The position numbers were made by a program, and so were the translations under genes. Shown piece after piece: positions 44,303-52,378 of a stretch of DNA of 64,000 bases (position 1 is its first letter; every line of letters begins with the position of its first letter). Below the pieces are notes generated by a model. It was not told the origin of the DNA. It saw only the letters and a program-made list of their open reading frames with translations, and did no database searches. Where the stretch lies: the NCBI GenBank assembly GCA_963778075.1, contig CAVZTJ010000001.1, positions 434,001-498,000 on the forward strand, read 5' to 3'. The DNA comes from JASHPR01 sp963778075. Lineage in GTDB: Bacteria > Actinomycetota > Actinomycetes > Streptosporangiales > Streptosporangiaceae.

Positions 44303-45499
44303 TCAGCGGAGCGACTTGAACGAACTGCGCATCTCAGCTGCGAACAGGTCGGGCTGCTCCCAGGCGGCGAAGTGGCCGCCTCGGTCGAGCCTGTTGTAGT
44401 GGATCAGGTTATGGGGATAGGCGCGCTCTGCCCAGCTTCGCGGCGCCTCATAGAGCTCGTCGGGGAAGACGCTGATGGCAAACGGGATCGTGATCGGCTT
44501 GGCGTCAAAGAAGTCCGCCTTGTTCTCCCAGTACAGCCGGGCCGAGGAAATCCCGGTGTTCGTCAGCCAGTACAGGGTGATGTTGTCCAGGAGGTCGTCT
44601 CTGGTCAGGGCGCTGTTCAGGGTTCCCTGAAGGACCTTTTCCACCAGCCCGGGCTGGCCGGTGCCGTCGCCGTGGTCCAGCATGAACGAGGCCAGGTCGG
44701 CCGGTGAGTCCGCCAGGCCATACAGCGTTTGCGGGCGCGTGGTCATGATCTGCGCGTAGGCCACGTGCTTGGCGTAGAAGGTGCTCAGCTGCTCGTACGC
44801 GCGCAGCTCCTCGGCGGATAGATCTGGTGGCGGCGGGTCGCCGAGCTGCACCGCCTTGTTGATGGCGGCGGGGGCGGTCCCGGGCATGTTGGAGTGGATG
44901 CCGGCCAGCTCCGGCGCGGCCTGGATGCCCATCGACTGGGTGACAGCGGCCCCCCAGTCACCTCCCTGCGCGACGAACCGGGTGTACCCGAGCCGCTTCA
45001 TCAGCTCGACCCAGGCGCGCGCGGTCCGGACGGGATCCCACCCGGTCTCGGTCGGCTTGGCGGAGAACCCGTATCCCGGCAGCGAGGGAATCACAAGGTG
45101 GAACGCGTCGTCCGCGCTCGCGCCGTACGCCGTGGGATTGGTGAGCGGTTCGATGATCTTCAGCTGCTCGATGATCGAGCCAGGCCACCCGTGCGTGACG
45201 ATCAGCGGCAGCGCATTCTCGCGCTGGGAGCGGACGTGGATGAAGTGGATGTCAAGCCCGTCGATCTCGGTCATGAAGTTCGGCAGGTCGTTCAGTCTCG
45301 CCTCGCACTTGCGCCAGTCGTAGTCTGTCGCCCAGTACCGCGCGAGTTCCTGCATCATCGCCAGCCGCACGCCCTGCGAGTCGTCGGCGACCGTCTCGCC
45401 GTCAGGCCACCTGGTCGCGGCGACGCGCCGCCGAAGGTCGGCGATCGCTTCTTCGGGCATGCCGACATGGAAGGGACGAATCTCGGTGTCGCCGGACAT
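44303..45499 (-). CDS. Epoxide hydrolase family protein (alpha/beta hydrolase)
   Basis: 398 residues from ATG 45499, which has an excellent AAGGAGG. The EHN-type N-terminal region (ADLRRRVAATRWPD) is followed by the alpha/beta hydrolase core: VTHGWPGSIIEQLKII (HGWPG oxyanion loop) and RFVAQGGDWGAAVTQSM, where Asp of GGDWG is the nucleophile. YWLTNTGISSARLYWENKAD contains the cap Tyr that polarises the epoxide. The late RLDRGGHFAAWEQPD has the catalytic His. Hydrolyses epoxides to diols in the cytoplasm; natural substrate unknown. It is divergent from the cupin gene, whose start lies 140 bases away. Confidence 0.9.
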   Translation of the reverse strand: MSGDTEIRPFHVGMPEEAIADLRRRVAATRWPDGETVADDSQGVRLAMMQELARYWATDYDWRKCEARLNDLPNFMTEIDGLDIHFIHVRSQRENALPLIVTHGWPGSIIEQLKIIEPLTNPTAYGASADDAFHLVIPSLPGYGFSAKPTETGWDPVRTARAWVELMKRLGYTRFVAQGGDWGAAVTQSMGIQAAPELAGIHSNMPGTAPAAINKAVQLGDPPPPDLSAEELRAYEQLSTFYAKHVAYAQIMTTRPQTLYGLADSPADLASFMLDHGDGTGQPGLVEKVLQGTLNSALTRDDLLDNITLYWLTNTGISSARLYWENKADFFDAKPITIPFAISVFPDELYEAPRSWAERAYPHNLIHYNRLDRGGHFAAWEQPDLFAAEMRSSFKSLR

Positions 45500-45639
45500 A
45501 AGCCATCCTCCTTGTCGGGAGCCTCGGCCATGCTCATAGCCGCCTCCCTGGGTTGCGTCAGGGATGACGCTACGGCCTCAGCCGCTGCATCACCCCAGGG
45601 GAATACCCTGGGCTCCCACGGGAGCAACCCGGGAGGTTC

Positions 45640-46224
45640 ATGACAATGAGCACCCATCTGCCGGATCAGGCAGTCTTCAGGCCGACCCTGCCCGAGGGCA
45701 TCGGCTGGGAGCCCTTCCCGGCGTTCCCGCCGTCGGCCCGTCTCGCCGTCGTTGTGGGCGATCCATCGCAGGCCGCACCGTATGTGGTCCGGGTGAAGCT
45801 GCCGTCCGGCGTCAAGCTGATGCCGCACCGACACCACGAGGACCGGGTCTACACGGTCATGTCCGGCGTGTTCTACATCGGCCTGGGCGAGGAGTTCGAC
45901 GATGGAAAACTGCAGGCATTCCCGCCGGGTGCGGTCATCGTCCTGCCGTCCGGCACGCCTCATTTCCACTGGGCCAAATCCGGTGAGTACGTCACCCAGG
46001 TGACGGCGATCGGGCCGATCAGCCTGGAATACCTGGACCCGTGCTGGACGGCCTGGCGCTGCTGGTCACCGAGGGACCGGCCGTGGCAGCACCATCCCTG
46101 CAGCAGGCCGCGAGCGCTTTCGCCGACGCAGGCATCTGCGCCGAAGAAGCGATGCGGTGGGGCTGGCTGGGCCAGGCGGCTGCCGGCGCGCGATCCTGGT
46201 CCGGCAGGTCCAGCTCGCCCGTGA
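45640..46224 (+). CDS. Cupin domain protein, C-terminal end replaced by another gene's remnant
   Basis: ATG 45640 (or 45646) lies after GGGAGGT. Core residues are cupin: VKLMPHRHHEDRVYTVMSG, with the metal-binding HxH and Glu, and GAVIVLPSGTPHFHWAKSG, with the His of the second motif. The native end should follow ISLEYLDP around 46040. There the frame changes character and continues 60 more codons through the LuxR remnant. Cupin metal ligands are all present, so the domain itself could still fold. Possibly involved in small-molecule dioxygenation or binding; not assigned further. Confidence 0.65.
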   Translation: MTMSTHLPDQAVFRPTLPEGIGWEPFPAFPPSARLAVVVGDPSQAAPYVVRVKLPSGVKLMPHRHHEDRVYTVMSGVFYIGLGEEFDDGKLQAFPPGAVIVLPSGTPHFHWAKSGEYVTQVTAIGPISLEYLDPCWTAWRCWSPRDRPWQHHPCSRPRALSPTQASAPKKRCGGAGWARRLPARDPGPAGPARP

Positions 46225-46545
46225 CGCCGGCGCGCTCGACCAGCTGCCGATCGACCTGGGCGCCCTGGGCACGGACGCCGCGTGGCGCGGCGACTTCGCG
46301 GCGGCCGCGGCCCTGATCAAGGAGACCGCCGCGGTGTGCGCGGTGACCGGGGCTCGCGGTGCGCCATACGCCGCGATGCTGATGGCGGGCTCATCTGCTC
46401 TACGGCGAGTGGCTGCGCCGCGCCGGTCGGCGCACGGACGCACGAGAGCAGCTCCGCGAGGCCTACGAGATGCTGACCGTCATGGGGATCGGAGGGTCCG
46501 CCGAGCGTGCCCGCCGCGAGCTGGCCCTCGCCCGGCCTGCCGGCA
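46041..46545 (+). pseudogene. LuxR-family ATP-binding regulator remnant, internally deleted
   Basis: Pieces in different frames are LDGLALLVTEGPAVAAPSLQ, AILVRQVQLARDAGAL with TDAAWRGDFAAAAALI, TGARGAPYAAMLM, and then LLYGEWLRRAGRRTDAREQL and YEMLTVMGIG. They match the tetratricopeptide-like middle and the pre-HTH region of large LuxR/NB-ARC regulators. The AAA domain, most repeats and the DNA-binding HTH are absent. It begins at the end of the cupin gene and stops before the MOSC gene on the other strand. Confidence 0.6.
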
Positions 46546-46564
46546 CACCGTTGCCAGCGGATGG

Positions 46565-48337
46565 TCACAGGTCGAGCACCAGGTCGTCGCGTGGCTGGGA
46601 GCAGCAGATCAGCACGTCGCCTTCGGCGGGATCATCGACCGGCTCGGGGGCATAGCCGACAGTTCCGGACATGACGGCCGTCTCGCAGGTGTGGCAGACC
46701 CCGGTGCGGCACGACCAGCGCACCGGCACGTCGCAGGCCTCGGCGAACTCGAGCAGGCTGGCGTAGCCGGGGCCCCAGGGCGCGGACAGGTCGCTGCGCG
46801 CGAACGAAACCACGGGCCCGCTGCCCGGCTGGCCGGCAGGCGGATGCGGCTTTCGGGCCGGCGCGGCTGCGATGCCCGGCGTCTGCGCGGGCCCGGCGCC
46901 GAAGACCTCGGTGCGGATGCGGGCAGCCTGGATGCCGGCCAGCGCCAGGGCAGCCGACATATCCGCCATGAACGCAGGGGGGCCGCACAGGTAGGCATCG
47001 GCGTCGCCGGGCAGGTCGAGGGCGGCAAGGACCGGCGCCGACAGGCGTCCCGCCGTGTCATAGTCGCGGCCCTGAACATCATCGGGGCCCGGGCTGCTGT
47101 AGCAGATGTTCCGGTGCGCGCTGGGGAGCGCGGCCAGCAGGGCGCGGGATTCGGCTGCGAACGGCTCATCGGCGCGGCGGCGCGCGCCGTGCAGCCACCA
47201 GATATCCCGGCCGGACCGGGCGGCGGCCAGCGCCTGCAGCATCGCCAGCACCGGTGTCGCGCCGACGCCGGCGCTGACCAGCACGACCGGTGTCTCGCCG
47301 GGGCGCAGGATGAACGTGCCGCGCGGCGCGGCTGCCTCCAGCAGGTCACCCGCCCGCACCCGGGTGTGCAGGAACTGGCTGGCCGCCCCGTGTTCCTCCC
47401 GCTTGACACTGATGCGGTAGTCGCGGGCGCCCGGGGGCCCCGACAGGGAGTAGCTGCGCAGCAGCGGCCGCCCGGCGGGGTCAGGGTGCAGGCGCAGGGT
47501 CAGGAACTGCCCGGGCAGGGCGGCCGGCACGCTCGCGCCCGCGGGATCGGCCAGGTGCAGCGAGATGACGGTGTCGCTCTCCCGCCCGATTGCGGTCACG
47601 GCGAGCTGCCGGAAGCCGGGCCACGCCGGCGGCGGGCTCTCGTCGGCCAGGCCCGCGTTGCCGCCGGCCTGCCCGGGCTGGTCGAGCATCTCCTGGAACG
47701 AGGTCTTCCACCCGCCGCTGAGAGCCGGGATACGCAGCGCACGCAGCAACCGCTGCCGGGAATGCCCGGGCAGGTACAGCAGGCCGTCCGTGTCCGCGAC
47801 CGTCATGGCCTCCGGGCCGGAGGCAAGCTTGATGATCTCCTGCCCGGCCTCCACCGGGCCCTCGGTCAGCACGCGGAAATAGAAGCCGGGCCGGTGATGG
47901 GAAACCAGCAGCGCCGGCATCTGGGGATCATCCATCCGGATCCCCACCCGGAAGCAGGTGACCCGTGGCTGGGTTACCTCGAAAACCGCGCCGCCGATCT
48001 GGTACCGGTCGCCGATGCACACCTGATCGTCGGCCAGTCCCTGCACGGTGAAGTTCTCGCCGAACTGCCCGTACTCGAAGTCATCCCGGCCCAGTTCCTT
48101 CTGCCAGTACTGGTAGGACTCGATCTGGTAGACGAACACCGCCCGCTGCTCGCCGCCGTGCCCGGCCAGATCGCCCTGCCCGTCACCGTCGAGGTTGAGC
48201 CGCCGCACCATCTGCGGTCCGGCGGCCGGCTTCTTCCACACCGCCGTGTGCACCGTCCTGCCGTGCCAGGTCACGTCCTTCGGCATCCCCACATTGACCG
48301 ACAGCAGAGCGCCGGCCCGCTCCCCCGAAGTCGCCAC
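46565..48337 (-). CDS. MOSC domain-ferredoxin reductase-[2Fe-2S] ferredoxin fusion
   Basis: 590 residues from GTG 48337 with GAAGGTGAG upstream. An ATG 17 codons earlier is also in frame. N-terminal MOSC domain (to about 210): HGRTVHTAVWKKP, DGDGQGDLAGHGGEQ and FGENFTV. FAD/NAD-binding ferredoxin-reductase domain: LRSYSLSGPPGARDYRISVK (RxYS), VLVSAGVGATPVLAML, and YLCGPPAFM. C-terminal ferredoxin: CRTGVCHTCETAVMSG with a late Cys (ICCSQP). This is the YiiM/phthalate-dioxygenase-reductase-like architecture handling molybdenum cofactor sulfur or N-hydroxylated compounds, fed by NAD(P)H electrons. Complete, unlike neighbours on the plus strand. Confidence 0.92.
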   Translation of the reverse strand: MATSGERAGALLSVNVGMPKDVTWHGRTVHTAVWKKPAAGPQMVRRLNLDGDGQGDLAGHGGEQRAVFVYQIESYQYWQKELGRDDFEYGQFGENFTVQGLADDQVCIGDRYQIGGAVFEVTQPRVTCFRVGIRMDDPQMPALLVSHHRPGFYFRVLTEGPVEAGQEIIKLASGPEAMTVADTDGLLYLPGHSRQRLLRALRIPALSGGWKTSFQEMLDQPGQAGGNAGLADESPPPAWPGFRQLAVTAIGRESDTVISLHLADPAGASVPAALPGQFLTLRLHPDPAGRPLLRSYSLSGPPGARDYRISVKREEHGAASQFLHTRVRAGDLLEAAAPRGTFILRPGETPVVLVSAGVGATPVLAMLQALAAARSGRDIWWLHGARRRADEPFAAESRALLAALPSAHRNICYSSPGPDDVQGRDYDTAGRLSAPVLAALDLPGDADAYLCGPPAFMADMSAALALAGIQAARIRTEVFGAGPAQTPGIAAAPARKPHPPAGQPGSGPVVSFARSDLSAPWGPGYASLLEFAEACDVPVRWSCRTGVCHTCETAVMSGTVGYAPEPVDDPAEGDVLICCSQPRDDLVLDL

Positions 48338-48473
48338 CTGCTCACCTTCGCACGCAGTCGGCCAGGGGACCAGGGCAGCGGCCCGCATATCTACGGGCGC
48401 GACCGGCCGTCCTCAGCGACGACCATGAAGGCCAGTACCTGGTCACCGACTCGGAAGCACAGGACGGTAACTG

Positions 48474-48616
48474 ATGAACGGCTACGACTACGACGTCATC
48501 GTGCTAGGGGCCGGGTCACCCGGTGAGCACTGCGCGGGCGAACTGGCCGACGGCGGCCTGCACGCGGCCAGATCACAGCCGCCCGCCAGCCGGCCGGGAG
48601 CACCCGGGCCGGGTAG
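48474..48616 (+). pseudogene. Pyridine nucleotide-disulfide oxidoreductase, both ends only
   Basis: Begins MNGYDYDVIVLGAGSPGEHC, the FAD-binding GxGxxG with the family's GAGSPGEHCA start. After GGLHA (about 48565) it jumps, out of frame, to QITAARQPAGSTRAG and a stop. That matches the extreme C-terminus of the same family. Roughly 400 residues between are missing. ATG overlaps the stop of a leftover upstream frame (TGATG). Confidence 0.6.
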
Positions 48617-48630
48617 CCGACGGAGGACAC

Positions 48631-48780
48631 ATGTCCACCTCACCCGCATTAACCGGACAAGTCGTCGTGGTGATCGGCGGCAGTTCACGTGGCGGCGCTG
48701 GCCGTGTACCTCATAACCAACACCGCGTCACCGGCGCCACCTACGACATCGACGGCGGTGAGCAGCTCGTCGCAGGATAG
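48631..48780 (+). pseudogene. Short-chain dehydrogenase, both ends only
   Basis: ATG 48631 follows CGGAGGACAC. It reads STSPALTGQVVVVIGGSS, the cofactor strand, up to 48687. Then HVAALAVYLITNTA-like sequence in another frame leads to VTGATYDIDGGEQLVAG and the stop at 48780, the standard SDR C-terminus. The catalytic Tyr-Lys region and about 200 residues are gone. One more base is missing at the GCG(G)TC site. Confidence 0.65.
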
Positions 48781-48811
48781 AAGTGCCGCGGCCCGCTAGG
48801 AGGCGCTCAGC

Positions 48812-49108
48812 ATGGAGTACCTGGTCACCATGACCACCAACGTCCCGCCCGGGACGGCGGAGCAGGAGGTCGACGACGTCCGCAGCCGCGAGGCGGCCCG
48901 GTCGCGCGAGCTCGCGGCCCAGGGCCACCTGCTGCGGCTGTGGCGCCCGCCGCTCAAGCCGGGTGAATGGCGCACGCTCGGGCTGTTCGCCGCCGCCGAC
49001 GACAGCGACCTGGAGCAGGTGCTCGCCTCGATGCCGCTGCGGGTGTGGCGCACCGACGAGGTGACGCCGCTGTCGCCGCACCCGAACGACCCGGGCCGGG
49101 CGCGGTGA
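48812..49108 (+). CDS. Muconolactone delta-isomerase family protein
   Basis: 98 residues from ATG 48812 with TAGGAGG upstream. MEYLVTMTTNVPPGTAEQEV, HLLRLWRPPLKPGEWRTLGL and PLRVWRTDEVTPLSPHPNDP fit the muconolactone Delta-isomerase family (PF02426). That family catalyses a step in aromatic (beta-ketoadipate) degradation, though stand-alone members have other, unknown roles. No aromatic pathway genes are nearby. Confidence 0.8.
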   Translation: MEYLVTMTTNVPPGTAEQEVDDVRSREAARSRELAAQGHLLRLWRPPLKPGEWRTLGLFAAADDSDLEQVLASMPLRVWRTDEVTPLSPHPNDPGRAR

Positions 49109-49186
49109 GACGGCCGTAACGCGCCGGACGAGCGAGCGCCGCCGGACGAGCAGATGCCGCCGGACGAGCGGATGCCGCCGCCCGGG

Positions 49187-50137
49187 CTACAGCCGGGAGG
49201 TGAGCTCGGCCACGATGTCCGCCGTTGACTGCGACTCCCTGGCGAGCGCAACGCCCTGTCCGGCCCACATCGAGAGTGCTTCGATGTCGCCGGTCGTCCC
49301 GACCATCGGCGGCGCTCCCTCGTAACGAACGATTGCTTCGCCGGAGGCGAGATGGGCGATCACGTCGCCTATTCCTGGCCGCCGTTCGTCTGGTGGGCGG
49401 CCCGCGGCTTCCCAGGCCTTGGCCGTTGAGTTGCGGAGCGCGCGGTGGGGAGAGTCGGGCCACCCGACGTCGTACAGGTTGGGGTACCACTGCGGGTCAG
49501 TCTCGGCCGCGGCGATCAGCGCGCGCCGGTAGTCCTCGTGGATCGGCATCTCTTCAGCCAGTAGGAACCGCGTGCCCACCCAGGCGGCCTGAGCGCCCAG
49601 GGCGAACACCGCGGCGACTCCGCGAGCGTCAGCGATTCCTCCGGCTGCGATCACCGGCACGGGCGCCACCGCGTCCACCACGGCGGGCACCAGCGGCAGC
49701 GTCGCGACGGTACTCCCCACGTGCCCACCGGCCTCCCAGCCCTGCGCCACGATCACGTCCACGCCGGACTCGACTGCCCGTCGTGCCTCCTGGGCGCTGC
49801 CGACCGTGTGCATGACAACGCCCCCGGCATCGTGCACCGCTTCGACGTAGCCGCCGGGATCTCCCAAGAAAAACGAGACGATCCGCAAGCCGGCGCCAAG
49901 GGCTTGGTCAAGGCGACGGTGACGGTCGTCGGTGAGGACGAGGTTGCCGCCGAACGGCCGCGTGGTCAGCGCCGCCGTCTCCCGCACGACGGCCCCGACG
50001 TCGCCGGACCAGGTCAGCGTCAGCATGCCAAGCGCGCCGGCGTTCGAGGCCGCCGCGGCGGCCTGGGGAATGTCCACCATGGCTGCCTGAACGATCGGCT
50101 GCTCGATCCCGAGCATCTCGCATACCGGCGTGATCAT
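49187..50137 (-). CDS. Nitronate monooxygenase (2-nitropropane dioxygenase family)
   Basis: 316 residues from ATG 50137, with GAGGAGGCG upstream. FMN-binding TIM barrel: MLGIEQPIVQAAMVDIPQ, AQGWEAGGHVGSTVA containing the catalytic-type His of 'GxEAGGH', VPVIAAGGIADARGV, and GAQAAWVGTRFLLAEE. Oxidises alkyl nitronates to carbonyl and nitrite in the cytoplasm. Intact, on its own strand between a 4TM protein and the MIase-like gene. Its substrate in vivo is unknown. Confidence 0.88.
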   Translation of the reverse strand: MITPVCEMLGIEQPIVQAAMVDIPQAAAAASNAGALGMLTLTWSGDVGAVVRETAALTTRPFGGNLVLTDDRHRRLDQALGAGLRIVSFFLGDPGGYVEAVHDAGGVVMHTVGSAQEARRAVESGVDVIVAQGWEAGGHVGSTVATLPLVPAVVDAVAPVPVIAAGGIADARGVAAVFALGAQAAWVGTRFLLAEEMPIHEDYRRALIAAAETDPQWYPNLYDVGWPDSPHRALRNSTAKAWEAAGRPPDERRPGIGDVIAHLASGEAIVRYEGAPPMVGTTGDIEALSMWAGQGVALARESQSTADIVAELTSRL

Positions 50138-50275
50138 CTCGTTCGCCTCCTCGGTGATTTTGCTGGCCACCCGGTGACCAGCCTCGCACCCTTTACCGTC
50201 GACCGTCGTCTTCCTGAGCGCGGGTCGCGCCAGTGGGAAGCCCTGGCCAGCACCCTGGTGCGCCAGAGCCACTGG

Positions 50276-50731
50276 CTAGGTGCCGGCAACGTCGAGGGCG
50301 GTCAGCAGTGTGAGCAAGAGCGTGGTCACCGCGAACAGCCCATGGACGATGACAAGCGCGACCGGCAGGCGCCGCTCCGGCGGAGCGGGCGACTCGATGC
50401 TTACCCCCTCGATGTAGGCCGTCGATGGAACCTGCGAGGGGTCGCTGTTTGCCCGGTACAGGCCGAGCCACCGTCCCATCATCGTCAGGCCGAGGACCGC
50501 GACCACGACCAGGATCCCGACCGTCGCCCAGGCCAGTCTGCTGATGCGCATCTGGAGGAACAACGACCACAAGGCCAGCCCGGTCAGGGCGAGCACGGCA
50601 TGCACGCCGATTACCGTCTTCGGCAGGCGGCTGGCCGGGCCGTCCCCGTCATGCTCGATGATCCAGATTGAGACCATACCCAGCCCGCACGCGGCGGTGA
50701 GCAGCCAGGTGATAATGGCAGCGGTGGCCAT
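50276..50731 (-). CDS. Four-helix integral membrane protein, hypothetical
   Basis: About 151 residues from ATG 50731 (GGGGAC eight bases upstream), with the first helix AAIITWLLTAACGLGMVSIW and three more hydrophobic segments. GLYRANSDPSQVPSTAY forms a loop. A further start 15 residues up is in frame. No enzymatic or transport motif seen. Confidence 0.7.
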   Translation of the reverse strand: MATAAIITWLLTAACGLGMVSIWIIEHDGDGPASRLPKTVIGVHAVLALTGLALWSLFLQMRISRLAWATVGILVVVAVLGLTMMGRWLGLYRANSDPSQVPSTAYIEGVSIESPAPPERRLPVALVIVHGLFAVTTLLLTLLTALDVAGT

Positions 50732-50831
50732 CGACAGGTCCCCCATCCTCAGCGGAAGCCGCCGACGCATGCCACGCGGCCGATCCAACCGAGGGTAGGC
50801 CCGCCATCGACCGTTTAACCATGGAAAAGGG

Positions 50832-51977
50832 TTAGTGGTCCAGGTCCGGCCGGATCAGGTACTTCTGTCCGGTGGTCTGCTGCGCGTAAGCGGCGAGGCT
50901 GCCGCGGGCCAGCGCCCCTGACAACGAGACCTCCGCGGCGTAAGTACTGGCAAACGTGGTCTTTAGCCCGGCCGCCACCCGCTCGCGCAGCCGGATCATG
51001 GCTTCCAGCCCGATCTTGCCCAGGAAGGGAGTGAGCAGCCAGCCGCCGATGCCCCAGGCCGTCCCGTAGTTGCGGGTGAGCACGGTCGGGCTCTTGTCGA
51101 GCGAACCGTAGATGTAGACCTGCTTGTGTACCGTCGATCCGTACCGGCTGTAGCCGGTGGCCGTCGCGTTCGCCGCCGCCTCCATGGACGACAGGATCTG
51201 GCTGGCGAGCGTGCCACCGCCAGTGGCGTCGAAGCCCAGCGTCGCGCCCGTCTCTTTGAGGGCGGCGGTCAGCTCGTCCATGAACTCCGGCTTGCTGGAG
51301 TCGCAGACGAAGGCGGCGCCCGCGGCGCGCAGCAGTTCCTCCTGCTCGAGCTTGCGCACGATGTTCACCAGCGGGATCTGCTCTTCCTGGCAGAGCCGGT
51401 TCAGCATCTGGCCGAGGTTGGAGGCCGCAGCGGTGTGCACCAGCGCGACGTGGCCCTCCATCTGCATCGTCTCGATCATGCCGAGCGCAGTCAGCGGGTT
51501 CACGAACGAGGACGCGCCATCGGTGGCCGTCGCGCCTTTCGGCAGTTCCAGGCAGAAGGCGGTGTCCACGGCGCGGTACTGCGCGTACATTCCGCCGCCT
51601 GCGGCGGCGACCTTCTTGCCGAGCAGCCGCTGCGCCGCGTCGGAGGCGCCTGCCGCCACCACGGTCCCCGCGCCCTCGTTGCCGACCGGCATCGGCGCGC
51701 CGACCCGGGCGGTCAGCCCCCGCATCGCCGCATCCGGGATCAGCGCGGTGACCACGGGCCGGTCCGGCGTGCCCGCCGAGGCCGCCGTGGTCACGTCGGC
51801 TCCGGCCAGCAGCAGACCCAGGTCGGACGGATTGACCGGGGCCGCCTCGATCCGCACCAGCACCTCGTTCGGGCCAGGCTCCGGTACCGGGATTGTGGCC
51901 AGGGACAGCTCGAGCGTCTGGTCGGAACGGACCAGAGACTGCAGTTGCAATGCCTCGGCTGGGATCTGCGCTGCCAT
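50832..51977 (-). CDS. Zinc-binding dehydrogenase (quinone oxidoreductase-like)
   Basis: 381 residues from ATG 51977 with GGAGC upstream. Medium-chain dehydrogenase fold with GroES-like N-terminus (IEAAPVNPSDLGLLLAGAD) and a Rossmann region around ALVHTAAASNLGQMLNRL, then TGGGTLASQILSSM. The Ala/Gly-rich loop and 380-residue length fit the NADPH quinone-reductase-like branch. It lacks obvious structural-zinc cysteines. Cytoplasmic; likely reduces a quinone or acryloyl-type substrate. Reads opposite to the small membrane/LLM pair. Confidence 0.82.
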   Translation of the reverse strand: MAAQIPAEALQLQSLVRSDQTLELSLATIPVPEPGPNEVLVRIEAAPVNPSDLGLLLAGADVTTAASAGTPDRPVVTALIPDAAMRGLTARVGAPMPVGNEGAGTVVAAGASDAAQRLLGKKVAAAGGGMYAQYRAVDTAFCLELPKGATATDGASSFVNPLTALGMIETMQMEGHVALVHTAAASNLGQMLNRLCQEEQIPLVNIVRKLEQEELLRAAGAAFVCDSSKPEFMDELTAALKETGATLGFDATGGGTLASQILSSMEAAANATATGYSRYGSTVHKQVYIYGSLDKSPTVLTRNYGTAWGIGGWLLTPFLGKIGLEAMIRLRERVAAGLKTTFASTYAAEVSLSGALARGSLAAYAQQTTGQKYLIRPDLDH

Positions 51978-52060
51978 CGGGGTCAGCTCCTTTATCTTCG
52001 TCTCGGTGATGCTAACCGGGGGCGTGGATACTGCCTCCACTACGGCCTTACTCTTCCGGT

Positions 52061-52378
52061 GTGAAATCCACGTCTGCGCCGGGCGCCAAAGTCGCCAGCC
52101 CGGAAGTGGCCGCCATCGTGCGGCTGATGCACCGTCGCCATCGCTGGGGCGTGGCGACCGCCACAAGTTTCATCGCGTTCTGCCTTGGCTACGGCGACAT
52201 CGCCAACGGGAATTCGCAGGGAGCGGCTGCTCCGTCCTGGTTCGCGGACATGACCACCGCGCTGCTCGTGCTGTTTGTCGTCAGCATTATCGCGGTCGTG
52301 GTGTATTCCGTACGGCTGCGGCGCAGCCCGCCATGGAGAGGAATGCCTCCCGGGCGGCTCGCGTTGACGGGCTGGTGA
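52061..52378 (+). CDS. Small two-helix membrane protein, hypothetical
   Basis: 105 residues from GTG 52061, no clear ribosome site. First helix ATATSFIAFCLGYGDIA, second LLVLFVVSIIAVVVYSV. Its stop overlaps the next start (GTGA at 52375), so the two are translated together. No family recognised. Confidence 0.65.
   Translation: MKSTSAPGAKVASPEVAAIVRLMHRRHRWGVATATSFIAFCLGYGDIANGNSQGAAAPSWFADMTTALLVLFVVSIIAVVVYSVRLRRSPPWRGMPPGRLALTGW

Noticed and set aside
46157..48526. Plus-strand open frame of 789 residues
   Set aside because: Lies opposite the MOSC-reductase-ferredoxin gene and partly reads the LuxR remnant; composition typical of GC shadow frames.
51157..52374. Upstream extension of the LLM oxidoreductase frame to 51157
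   Set aside because: The frame is open but antisense to the zinc-binding dehydrogenase gene; the real start is the GTG coupled to the small membrane gene at 52375.
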